Program-made: the position numbers and the translations under genes
The notes under the pieces: model-generated
Seen by the model: the letters and a program-made list of their open reading frames with translations, nothing else
What the model was told of the DNA's origin: nothing
Database searches by the model: none
Assembly: GCA_027458945.1 (NCBI GenBank)
Contig: DAIDOU010000299.1
Coordinates: 1-5,460, forward strand
Direction: 5' to 3'
DNA: 5,460 nucleotides
Origin: Acidobacteriota bacterium
GTDB taxonomy: Bacteria > Acidobacteriota > Thermoanaerobaculia > Thermoanaerobaculales > Thermoanaerobaculaceae
Part shown: in pieces, positions 1 to 5,154 of the stretch
Numbering within the stretch: position 1 is the stretch's first letter
Layout: each line of letters starts with the position of its first letter

Positions 1-728
1 CCATCGGCCAGCACCACCCTGGCCTTTTCGACGTTGGCGGCATACTGGCACTGCTCGCAGATCACCAGGGTGTCCTCGCCGGTTGCGGCGAGCACCATGA
101 ACTCGTGGGAGAAGGAACCGCCGATGGTGCCGGTGTCCGCCTCCACCGCCCGGAACTCCAGGCCGCAACGGCGGAAGATGCGGTGATAGGCCGCGTACAT
201 CCGGTCATAGGATTTGCCGGCGGCCTCGTCGCTCTCATCAAAGGAGTAGGCGTCCTTCATCACGAACTCGCGGCCGCGCATCAGGCCGAAACGGGGGCGG
301 ATCTCGTCGCGGAACTTGGTCTGGATCTGGTAGAGGTTGGCGGGCAGCTGGCGGTACGAGGTGACGCGCCGGCGGACCGCGTCGGTGATCACCTCCTCGT
401 GCGTCGGGCCGAAGCAGAAATCGCGGTCGTGGCGGTCCTTGATGCGGAGCAGCTCCTTGCCGTAGAACTGCCAGCGGCCCGACTCCTGCCACAGCTCGGC
501 CGGTTGCACGCACGGCATCGCGAGCTCGACCGATCCGGCCGCGTTCATCTCCTCGCGCACGATTCGCGCCAACTTCTCGAGCGAGCGCCAGCCGAGCGGG
601 AGGTAGGTGTAGATCCCCGCCGCGAGCTTGTCGATCATCCCGGCGCGGGCGAGCAGCTGATGGGAGATGACCTCCGCGTCCGAGGGGTTGTCCCGCAGCG
701 TATAGAGGAAGTAACGGCTCCAGCGCAT
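1..728 (-). CDS. proS: Prolyl-tRNA synthetase, N-terminal 242 residues (3' end outside window)
   Basis: Class II aminoacyl-tRNA synthetase that charges tRNA-Pro with proline in the cytoplasm using ATP. The frame is open from ATG at 728 to the window edge. Residues about 36-82 match the motif 1 region (AGIYTYLPLGWR, then MPCVQPAELWQESGRW). GPTHEE at 107-112 supplies the Thr109 and Glu111 expected at the active site. Motif 2 follows at about 138-162 (KFRDE with Arg140, then REFVMKDAYSF). TGTIGGSFSHEF (199-210) and CEQCQYAANVEKA (224-236, with a Cys-x2-Cys pair) are typical of the bacterial-type enzyme just before its YbaK-like editing insertion. The usual length is about 570 residues, so motif 3 and the anticodon-binding domain lie beyond position 1. 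The start is set by GGAAGG seven bases upstream and by agreement with the family N-terminus (MRWSRYFLYTLRDNPSDAE). It begins 2 bp after the TPR gene's stop. The identification is close to certain. Confidence 0.97.
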   Translation of the reverse strand, partial: MRWSRYFLYTLRDNPSDAEVISHQLLARAGMIDKLAAGIYTYLPLGWRSLEKLARIVREEMNAAGSVELAMPCVQPAELWQESGRWQFYGKELLRIKDRHDRDFCFGPTHEEVITDAVRRRVTSYRQLPANLYQIQTKFRDEIRPRFGLMRGREFVMKDAYSFDESDEAAGKSYDRMYAAYHRIFRRCGLEFRAVEADTGTIGGSFSHEFMVLAATGEDTLVICEQCQYAANVEKARVVLAD

Positions 729-730
729 GA

Positions 731-2596
731 TCAGCCCTTCCGCCGGCCGCGCGCCTCGCGCGTGGCCAGCCAGCCCACCCGTGCGAGGTGGGTGAGAACG
801 TCGGTCTTGAGGTCGCGGGCCGTGCCCTGACGCGCCCGCTGCAGCACCTCGCGCGCCCGCTCGTCGTCCCCCATCTCGAGCAGGGCGAGGCCGAGCTGCG
901 TCAGGATCGCCGGCGCCGAGGAGGTCGCCGCCGCCTGCTCGAGGAAGTCCACCGCGTCGGAGTACTCCTCGCGCGCCGTGTGGATGCGGCCGAGCGCCGC
1001 GAGCGGGTAGGCACGCAGCTCGCGCGGGATCAGCTCGAGCGAGGCGTGGGCGAACTCCAGCGCCCGCGCCTGATCGCCGCCGCGCTCGAGCTCGTTCAGC
1101 GCCAGCTCGTAGGCCGCCAGGCCGCGCTCGAGCGGGCCGGGGCCCTCGGCGAACAGGCGGCCGCCGAAACGCTCGACGACCGCGAACCGCTTCGCCGCAC
1201 GCATCGTTTCGAGCAGCGCGGTCCACGCCGCCAACACCGGCGCTCCGCGGGTGCCGAGGCGCAGGAGGCGGTGCGCCGCCGCCAGCGCCTGACGCGGCCG
1301 TCCGGCCGCGGCCGCGAGGAGGGCGAGCGAGGCCAGGATCGTGGGGTGGTCGGCGATGCGGGCGGCGCGTTGCAGCTGCGCGATCGCGCGCTCCGCCTCC
1401 CCGGCCTCCGACGCCTGCGATGCCTCGCGCACGAGCGCCTCGGCCTCGGCAGGCAGCGGCGGCGCGCCCTCGGTGTCGCCCTCGACCAGGCGCACCGCCT
1501 CCTGGTACTGCAGCCGCTGCGGATCCATCTCCTGCACCCGGCGGAAGCACTCGAGCGCCTTGCGGCGCCACCGCCGCTCGAGGTACGCCAGGCCGAGGTA
1601 GTAGATCGCGTCCTCGAACTCGTCGTCGAGCGCCACGGCGCGCTCGAAGGCGGCGGCCGCGGCGCCCGCCCTGCCGCCGTCGAGCTCCACCATGCCGAGC
1701 AGGAAGTACGCCTGCGGCAGCTCCTCCCGCTCGAGCGCCTGGCGCAGGTGCGCCCGCGCCTGCTCGCCGCGCCCAGCGGCCGCGTGCAGCGCGCCGAGCG
1801 AGTAGTGCGGGAGGAAGTTGTCCGGCGCCAGCGCCACCGCACGCTCGAGGTGTTCCACCGCCTCGGCCTCGCGCTTGGTGTCAGCGAGGATCGTGCCGAG
1901 GTAGATCCGCGCCTCGACGTCGTCCGCGTCCCAGCGCAGCACCTGGCGGAACGAGCTCTCGGCCGCGCCGAGGTCGCCACGCTCGAACGCCAGCTCGCCG
2001 AGCAGCCCGGCCAGCTCCGGGTTGCGTGGGAACCGGCGCAGCGTCTCGGCGAGGACCTCGGCCGCGCGCGCCGGCTGTCCCGCCAACAGCGCGAGCTCCG
2101 CACTCTGGACGGCGCGCGCACACGCCGACGCGGCGCCGCCGCCGCCGGAACGGGCGCGAGAGACGATGGCATCGCGGCGCTGGCGCAGCCGCTCGAGCAG
2201 CTCCTCGCGCGCCATCTCGGTCGTAGCAGCGCGCTCCCAGGCGGCCATCACCTCGGTCTCGCGTACGACGTGGCGGCGGTCGAGCAGGTCGACGAGCGCC
2301 TGCACGCCGGAGTCGAGCAGCGCGAGGCCGCGCTCGAGGTCGGCGACGCGCTCGTCGAGGCGCACGAGGGCGGCGTGCATGCGCTTGGCCGCGTCCTCAC
2401 CCCCGGAGAGGCGTTCGAGCAGGTGCTCGTCGAACGCCTGCTTTTCGCGCTCGAGACTCGCCTCTTCCGCCTCCAGTGTCTCCTCGGAAAACTCGCCGCC
2501 GGCGCCCGACACCACCATCAGGCGCGAGTTGCAGCGCACGCACAGGTCGCGGCCGTCCGGGTTAGGGGCCCCGCACCACTGGCAGAGGACCGTCAA
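731..2596 (-). CDS. Zinc-ribbon, coiled-coil, tetratricopeptide repeat (TPR) protein
   Basis: Predicted 621-residue cytoplasmic protein with no signal peptide or membrane segment. A four-cysteine zinc ribbon opens it: Cys5-x2-Cys8, ten residues, Cys19-x2-Cys22. Residues about 38-148 are rich in Glu, Arg and Leu and look like coiled coil, ending in a Gly-rich linker (151-154). From about 158 to 370 there are about six TPR-like units with the usual pattern of small residues and Pro-Asp/Asn turns, for example YLGTILADTKREAEAVEHLE (232-251) and YYLGLAYLERRWRRKALECF (332-351). More degenerate units run from about 384 to 590. A basic tail (ATREARGRRKG) closes it. The start is TTG at 2596, with GGAGGG five bases upstream; it just includes the ribbon. 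The frame stays open far upstream, but that part is a shadow of hbd. TPRs usually mediate protein contacts; the partner is unknown. It sits between hbd and proS, overlapping neither. I cannot assign it to a named family. Confidence 0.88.
   Translation of the reverse strand: MTVLCQWCGAPNPDGRDLCVRCNSRLMVVSGAGGEFSEETLEAEEASLEREKQAFDEHLLERLSGGEDAAKRMHAALVRLDERVADLERGLALLDSGVQALVDLLDRRHVVRETEVMAAWERAATTEMAREELLERLRQRRDAIVSRARSGGGGAASACARAVQSAELALLAGQPARAAEVLAETLRRFPRNPELAGLLGELAFERGDLGAAESSFRQVLRWDADDVEARIYLGTILADTKREAEAVEHLERAVALAPDNFLPHYSLGALHAAAGRGEQARAHLRQALEREELPQAYFLLGMVELDGGRAGAAAAAFERAVALDDEFEDAIYYLGLAYLERRWRRKALECFRRVQEMDPQRLQYQEAVRLVEGDTEGAPPLPAEAEALVREASQASEAGEAERAIAQLQRAARIADHPTILASLALLAAAAGRPRQALAAAHRLLRLGTRGAPVLAAWTALLETMRAAKRFAVVERFGGRLFAEGPGPLERGLAAYELALNELERGGDQARALEFAHASLELIPRELRAYPLAALGRIHTAREEYSDAVDFLEQAAATSSAPAILTQLGLALLEMGDDERAREVLQRARQGTARDLKTDVLTHLARVGWLATREARGRRKG
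736..741 (-). promoter_or_regulatory. Ribosome binding site of proS inside the end of the TPR gene
   Basis: Read on the minus strand, GGAAGG lies 7 bases before the proS ATG at 728 and within the last codons of the upstream TPR gene, whose TGA stop is at 733-731. This layout (SD, stop, 2 bp, ATG) suggests translational coupling between the two genes. Confidence 0.7.
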
Positions 2597-2601
2597 CCGT
2601 T

Positions 2602-2607
2602 CCCTCC
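2602..2607 (-). promoter_or_regulatory. Ribosome binding site fixing a TTG start for the TPR gene
   Basis: GGAGGG on the minus strand is 5 bases before TTG at 2596-2594. There is no in-frame ATG or GTG nearby that would keep the zinc ribbon intact: the next Met is residue 27, after all four cysteines. This site is therefore the main reason to choose the TTG start. Confidence 0.75.
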
Positions 2608-2614
2608 AGATGCG

Positions 2615-2708
2615 TGGCCCGTGGTCGGTGACCGGTGGCCAGTTCCCCCACCCACCCACGAGCGGTTCCGAAAGATCATGCCGGCCACGGGACACCGGCC
2701 ACCGGCTA
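2615..2708. repeat. Inverted pair of degenerate 7-bp tandem repeat arrays
   Basis: On the plus strand, 2615-2642 is four consecutive 7-bp units close to the consensus TGGCCGG (units start at 2615, 2622, 2629, 2636). On the minus strand, 2708-2681 is four more units of the same consensus. A 38-bp non-repeated spacer (2643-2680) separates them. Each unit keeps most of the consensus, with one to three substitutions. Aligned antiparallel, the two arms agree at 22 of 28 positions, so the transcript could fold into a long imperfect hairpin. The arm nearer the TPR gene ends 7 bp from its Shine-Dalgarno site. This looks like an intergenic repeat element of the short tandem heptamer kind. Its family and function are unknown. 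Confidence 0.7.
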
Positions 2709-2725
2709 CGCCGCTGCCCGGTGGC
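2698..2725. repeat. Perfect 8-bp inverted repeat, alternative partner of the heptamer arm
   Basis: GCCACCGG at 2698-2705 and CCGGTGGC at 2718-2725 are exact reverse complements with a 12-base loop. The left half is inside the heptamer arm at 2681-2708, so this hairpin and the larger one formed by the two arms exclude each other. Confidence 0.55.
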
Positions 2726-2727
2726 TG

Positions 2728-2749
2728 CCCTTGGCGCTCGAACCAAAGG
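2728..2749 (-). other. Small hairpin downstream of hbd, without a T tract
   Basis: On the minus strand CCTTTGG (2749-2743) can pair with CCAAGGG (2734-2728) across an 8-base loop, giving seven pairs of which one is G-T. The next bases are GCAGCC, not a T run, so this is not a standard intrinsic terminator. hbd and the TPR gene may be cotranscribed through it. Confidence 0.35.
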
Positions 2750-2775
2750 TTGCTGCAAGCTCTCATCGGGGGTTC

Positions 2776-3624
2776 CTAGTAGGTGTAGAAACCGTGGCCG
2801 GACTTGCGCCCGAGTCGGCCCGCGTCCACCATCTTCACGAGCAGCGGGCACGGCCTGTACTTGGGGTCGCCGAGGCCGTCGTGCAGCACCCGCAGGATGG
2901 CGAGGCAGGTGTCGAGCCCGATCAGGTCGGCGAGGGCGAGCGGGCCCATCGGGTGGTTCATCCCGAGCTTCATGACGGTGTCCACCGCCTCGGGCGTCCC
3001 CACCCCCTCGTACACCGTGTAGACCGCCTCGTTGATCATCGGCATCAGCACGCGGTTGGAGACGAAGCCGGGGAAGTCGTTGACCTCGACCGGCACCTTG
3101 CCGAGCCTCTTCGCCAGCGCCTCCACCTCGTGGTAGGTGTCGTCGCCGGTCGCCAGGCCGCGGATCACCTCGACGAGCTGCATCATCGGCACCGGGTTCA
3201 TGAAGTGCATGCCGATGAAGCGCTCCGGCCGCGACGTCGCGCTCGCGAGCTTGGTGATCGAGATCGAGGAGGTGTTCGAGGCCAGGATCGCGCCCGGCAC
3301 CAGCAACCGGTCGAGCTCGGTGAGCACCCCGAGCTTGACGTCGAGGTCCTCGACGACCGCCTCGATCGCGAGCTGACACCCCGCAAGCCCGGCGAGCCCG
3401 ACTTCGGCTCGGATGCGAGCGAGAGCGGCCGCCTTCGCCGCGGCCGTCACCGTTCCCTTGGCCACCTGGCGGTCGAGGTTGCGCGCAATCGCCGCCACGC
3501 CTTTCTCCACCACCGCGGCGGAGACGTCGGCGAGCGCCACGTCGATGCCCGCGAGCGCCGCCACGTGTGCGATCCCGCCACCCATCTGACCCGCGCCGAC
3601 CACCCCGATCGCCTTGATCTCCAT
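2776..3624 (-). CDS. hbd: 3-hydroxybutyryl-CoA dehydrogenase
   Basis: Complete 282-residue protein, the normal length for this family. It oxidises (S)-3-hydroxybutanoyl-CoA to acetoacetyl-CoA with NAD(P)+, or runs in reverse, in butyrate/poly-hydroxybutyrate-type metabolism or short-chain beta-oxidation. The Rossmann nucleotide site is GAGQMG at 10-15. Asp33 at the end of the second strand (ALADVS) suggests a preference for NAD over NADP. The family's active-site set is present: Ser119 (SNTSS), His140 (GMHFMNPVP), Glu152 (LVEVI) and Asn190 (PGFVSNR). The C-terminal domain is also typical (GMNHPMGPLALADLIGLD near 221-238, and GRKSGHGFYTY at the end). The start is ATG at 3624 with AAGGAGGT six bases upstream and a sigma70-like promoter before it. 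A paaH-type role in phenylacetate degradation is possible, but no neighbouring gene supports that. It is the first gene of the hbd-TPR-proS block. Confidence 0.95.
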   Translation of the reverse strand: MEIKAIGVVGAGQMGGGIAHVAALAGIDVALADVSAAVVEKGVAAIARNLDRQVAKGTVTAAAKAAALARIRAEVGLAGLAGCQLAIEAVVEDLDVKLGVLTELDRLLVPGAILASNTSSISITKLASATSRPERFIGMHFMNPVPMMQLVEVIRGLATGDDTYHEVEALAKRLGKVPVEVNDFPGFVSNRVLMPMINEAVYTVYEGVGTPEAVDTVMKLGMNHPMGPLALADLIGLDTCLAILRVLHDGLGDPKYRPCPLLVKMVDAGRLGRKSGHGFYTY

Positions 3625-3630
3625 GGCTCG

Positions 3631-3638
3631 ACCTCCTT
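3631..3638 (-). promoter_or_regulatory. Strong ribosome binding site of hbd
   Basis: AAGGAGGT on the minus strand is a near-perfect match to the 16S rRNA tail, six bases before the ATG at 3624. It is the strongest such site in the window and fits a well-expressed enzyme. Confidence 0.85.
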
Positions 3639-3649
3639 ACCGAAACGGC

Positions 3650-3678
3650 AGGTTAGAAACGCGCCGGAGGCGTGTCAA
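3650..3678 (-). promoter_or_regulatory. Sigma70-like promoter of the hbd-TPR-proS block
   Basis: On the minus strand, a perfect -35 box TTGACA (3678-3673) is followed by a 17-bp spacer and TAACCT (3655-3650), which matches three of six -10 positions. Transcription would start near 3643, giving a leader of about 20 bases that contains the Shine-Dalgarno site. The spacer holds a short dyad, CGCC-TCC-GGCG, which could be an operator or chance in GC-rich DNA. The promoter lies just after the ferredoxin terminator, as expected for a new transcription unit. Confidence 0.65.
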
Positions 3679-3690
3679 GCAACGGCGACG

Positions 3691-3723
3691 CCACAACAAG
3701 AACGGCCGGCTCGAGGCCGGCCG
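3691..3723 (-). terminator. Intrinsic terminator after the ferredoxin gene
   Basis: On the minus strand, CGGCCGGC (3723-3716) pairs perfectly with GCCGGCCG (3710-3703) across the 5-base loop CTCGA. It is followed at once by a T-rich stretch, TTCTTGTTGT, with seven T in ten bases. It begins 23 bp after the ferredoxin stop and lies upstream of the hbd promoter, so it separates the two units. Confidence 0.8.
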
Positions 3724-3746
3724 CGCTCTGCGTGAGATCTCGCGGG

Positions 3747-3980
3747 CTACTCGCCGTCGTCGCCGATCGCCTCGACCGGGCAAGAGGCCTTGGCTTCCTC
3801 GCACTGCCCCGACTCCTCGGCGTTCTCGGGCTGCTTGGTCACGAAGGAGTGGCCCTCGTCCTCGTTCGCCTGGAAGTTGTTGGGAGCGGTGGTGCGGCAC
3901 ACGTCGCAGTCGATGCAGCTCGAGTCCACGTACCACTTGCCCGCCGCGTTGTCGGGAAGCCGATCGTCCTTGTTGGCCAT
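3747..3980 (-). CDS. Small ferredoxin, single iron-sulfur cluster
   Basis: Complete 77-residue acidic, cytoplasmic electron carrier. The cluster motif is Cys22-x2-Cys25-x2-Cys28 (CIDCDVC), with the fourth ligand at Cys67, followed by Pro (SCPVEAI). This is the one-cluster [4Fe-4S] arrangement (Cys-x2-Cys-x2-Cys ... Cys-Pro). A fifth cysteine, Cys60, precedes the fourth ligand by seven residues. The text around the motifs (GKWYVDSSCIDCDVCRTTAPNNF) matches a ferredoxin type I recall from several GC-rich phyla. The start is ATG at 3980, with AAGGGGG seven bases upstream. A TTG at 3986 would add only two residues and sits too close to that site. The gene appears monocistronic, with its own promoter and terminator. 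Its redox partner is not evident here; hbd next door uses a nicotinamide cofactor and does not need ferredoxin. Confidence 0.93.
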   Translation of the reverse strand: MANKDDRLPDNAAGKWYVDSSCIDCDVCRTTAPNNFQANEDEGHSFVTKQPENAEESGQCEEAKASCPVEAIGDDGE

Positions 3981-3987
3981 GCGCAAA

Positions 3988-3994
3988 CCCCCTT
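3988..3994 (-). promoter_or_regulatory. Ribosome binding site deciding the ferredoxin start
   Basis: AAGGGGG on the minus strand lies 7 bases before the ATG at 3980 but only 1 base before the TTG at 3986. The spacing favours the ATG and a 77-residue product. Confidence 0.65.
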
Positions 3995-4006
3995 CTCTCC
4001 GTGACG

Positions 4007-4025
4007 CCGTCCGACGCCCGGACGG
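4007..4025 (-). promoter_or_regulatory. Hairpin at the predicted 5' end of the ferredoxin transcript
   Basis: CCGTCCG (4025-4019 on the minus strand) and CGGACGG (4013-4007) form a perfect 7-bp stem with a 5-base loop. No T tract follows, so it is unlikely to be the terminator of the secreted-protein gene. It begins about where transcription from the -10 box at 4037-4032 should start, so it could be a 5' stabilising stem-loop or an operator. Its role is inferred. Confidence 0.4.
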
Positions 4026-4031
4026 TCGAGC

Positions 4032-4059
4032 ATCCTAGCACATTTCGCGACGACCTCAG
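4032..4059 (-). promoter_or_regulatory. Extended -10 promoter of the ferredoxin gene
   Basis: On the minus strand, TGCTAGGAT (4040-4032) is an extended -10 element: TG, one base, then TAGGAT, matching four of six consensus positions. A weak -35 candidate, CTGAGG, lies at 4059-4054 with a 16-bp spacer and overlaps the stop codon of the secreted-protein gene. The leader would be about 45 bases. Confidence 0.5.
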
Positions 4060-5123
4060 TGCGACAGCGACGTTGGCGGCCGCAGGTGCCCGGGCGCCGC
4101 CGCGGGGGACCGCGACAGCCCGAGCGCCGACGCCACCGAGGTGCAGTTGCCGTTGAACACGCAGTCCCACGGCAGCTCCTTGGTGAACGACTGCTCGAGG
4201 TACACCGGATCGTTGGTGTTGTTGTCGATCCGCGAGCAGTACACCATCAGGGCGGGCACCGGGACCGCGGCTCCGGAAATATAGGCGTCCATCCTCGCGG
4301 TCAGGGTCGCGCCGCTGATCGCATCGGACAGGCTCTTGCCGAACAGGTTGATGATCGCCTGGTCGTACTGGTCCATGGCGAGGGGCGCCAGCGAGACGTA
4401 CTGCGTGTTGCCGATCTGGGTGCCGTCGGAGGCGTTGAGCGTCAGCACGACGTCGAGGCTCGTCTGCGGGTCCGACACGTTGACCACTCCGATCGCCGTC
4501 CGGTACCTCGCGTCCTCCTCGAGCCCCTGGAACACCGCGTGGTCGAGCCCGCGCGCCTTCTTGCCGACGTCGAGGTAGTCGTACCACGGCAGCCCGGGGA
4601 TCTCCTGCCCGTAGGTCATCTGGTTGCCGCTCGCGTCGGTGCCGACCGAGTAGCTGCGGCTATTGACCACGATCAGCTTAGGGACGCCCCCGCGAGGGTT
4701 CGTCGTCATCAGGGTCCCCGCCTGGTACGCGAAGATCAGGAGCGTTCCCTTGGTGTTGGCAAGGTTAAAGTCGGTCCCGATGATGTCGTTGATGCGGACC
4801 GAGGCGCCCGGCGCGATGCCCGCGAGCTTGGTGTCGACGTGGCCGAACCCCTCGTCCTTGCGGCCGCCGAGGTGGTTGGCGATGTTGAGGAACCACGCCG
4901 AGTTGTCGAGCCCGCAGCACTGCAGCAGCACGATCTCGACGTCGATGGCCGTCGTGTCCACGTTCATGATGTCGACGTCCGTCCGCCAGTTGGAGCTGTG
5001 CAGGCCCGACGTCGCCGCCGCCACCGGAACGACGACCAGGTCGGCGGCGCGGAACATCGCGAACGTGCTGGAACTGACGAGCAGGCCCAGCGCCACCAGC
5101 GGCAACGTCCGTAACCACCTCAT
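4056..5123 (-). CDS. Predicted secreted protein of unknown function with two similar halves
   Basis: A 355-residue protein with a clear signal peptide: basic MRWLR, hydrophobic LPLVALGLLVSSS, and a likely cleavage after TFA at about residue 22. The mature part looks beta-rich and seems to hold two related modules. The first has SNWRTDVDIMNVDTTAIDVE (44-63), then LLIFAYQAG and IVVNSRSYSV (151-160), then YGQEIPG (171-177). The second has YRTAIGVVNVSDPQTSLDVV (207-226), then ALMVYCSRIDNNTNDPVYLE (291-310). Both share the pattern RT..(D/G)(I/V)(M/V)NV..... followed by alternating hydrophobic strands. A Cys pair (Cys321, Cys327) may form a disulfide; Cys69-Cys70 are adjacent. The tail after 333 is low-complexity and Pro/Ala/Ser-rich. 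I chose ATG at 5123 because GGAGGT lies 4 bases upstream and the signal peptide then starts cleanly. No enzyme motif is recognised. It resembles uncharacterised secreted proteins I associate with Acidobacteriota. Confidence 0.85.
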   Translation of the reverse strand: MRWLRTLPLVALGLLVSSSTFAMFRAADLVVVPVAAATSGLHSSNWRTDVDIMNVDTTAIDVEIVLLQCCGLDNSAWFLNIANHLGGRKDEGFGHVDTKLAGIAPGASVRINDIIGTDFNLANTKGTLLIFAYQAGTLMTTNPRGGVPKLIVVNSRSYSVGTDASGNQMTYGQEIPGLPWYDYLDVGKKARGLDHAVFQGLEEDARYRTAIGVVNVSDPQTSLDVVLTLNASDGTQIGNTQYVSLAPLAMDQYDQAIINLFGKSLSDAISGATLTARMDAYISGAAVPVPALMVYCSRIDNNTNDPVYLEQSFTKELPWDCVFNGNCTSVASALGLSRSPAAAPGHLRPPTSLSH

Positions 5124-5127
5124 GCAC

Positions 5128-5142
5128 ACCTCCGCGGCGGAG
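5128..5142 (-). promoter_or_regulatory. Ribosome binding site of the secreted-protein gene, within a short dyad
   Basis: GGAGGT (5133-5128 on the minus strand) is 4 bases before the ATG at 5123. Its first four bases are the right half of a perfect dyad at 5142-5130 (CTCCGC, one base, GCGGAG). As RNA this allows a 5-bp stem with a 3-base loop that would partly hide the site. No convincing -35/-10 pair was seen in the 31-bp gap behind the kinase gene, so readthrough from the kinase gene is plausible. Confidence 0.5.
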
Positions 5143-5154
5143 TTTACACGCATT

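Noticed and set aside
1096..2172. Minus-strand frame of 358 codons overlapping the TPR gene in another register
   Set aside because: The product is almost only Arg, Ser, Ala and Pro, typical of an out-of-frame reading of a GC-rich gene.
2615..2708. Possible CRISPR array or IS terminal repeats
   Set aside because: The units are 7 bp with no spacers, and there is no transposase gene or target duplication around them.
2728..2749. GGTTCGA resembling a tRNA T-loop on the minus strand
   Set aside because: The loop would have 8 bases instead of 7, no acceptor, anticodon or D arm can be built around it, and there is no CCA-like end.
788..2779. A 663-codon open frame on the plus strand, antisense to the TPR gene
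   Set aside because: Its product is Arg/Leu/Ala/Gln-rich with no recognisable motif, it lies wholly opposite a gene with clear domains, and long antisense frames are expected where GC-rich third codon positions suppress stops. Other plus-strand frames at 105-830, 2635-3735 and 4059-5114 fail for the same reason.
2597..3379. Upstream extension of the TPR frame by 261 codons, giving an 882-residue protein
   Set aside because: The extension overlaps hbd on the same strand in another frame, contains only shadow sequence, and the zinc ribbon with a good ribosome site begins exactly at TTG 2596.
5124..5153. Alternative ATG at 5153 for the secreted protein, adding ten residues
   Set aside because: It would place polar, charged residues before the signal peptide, and the ATG at 5123 has the better-defined ribosome site and a standard signal-peptide N-terminus.
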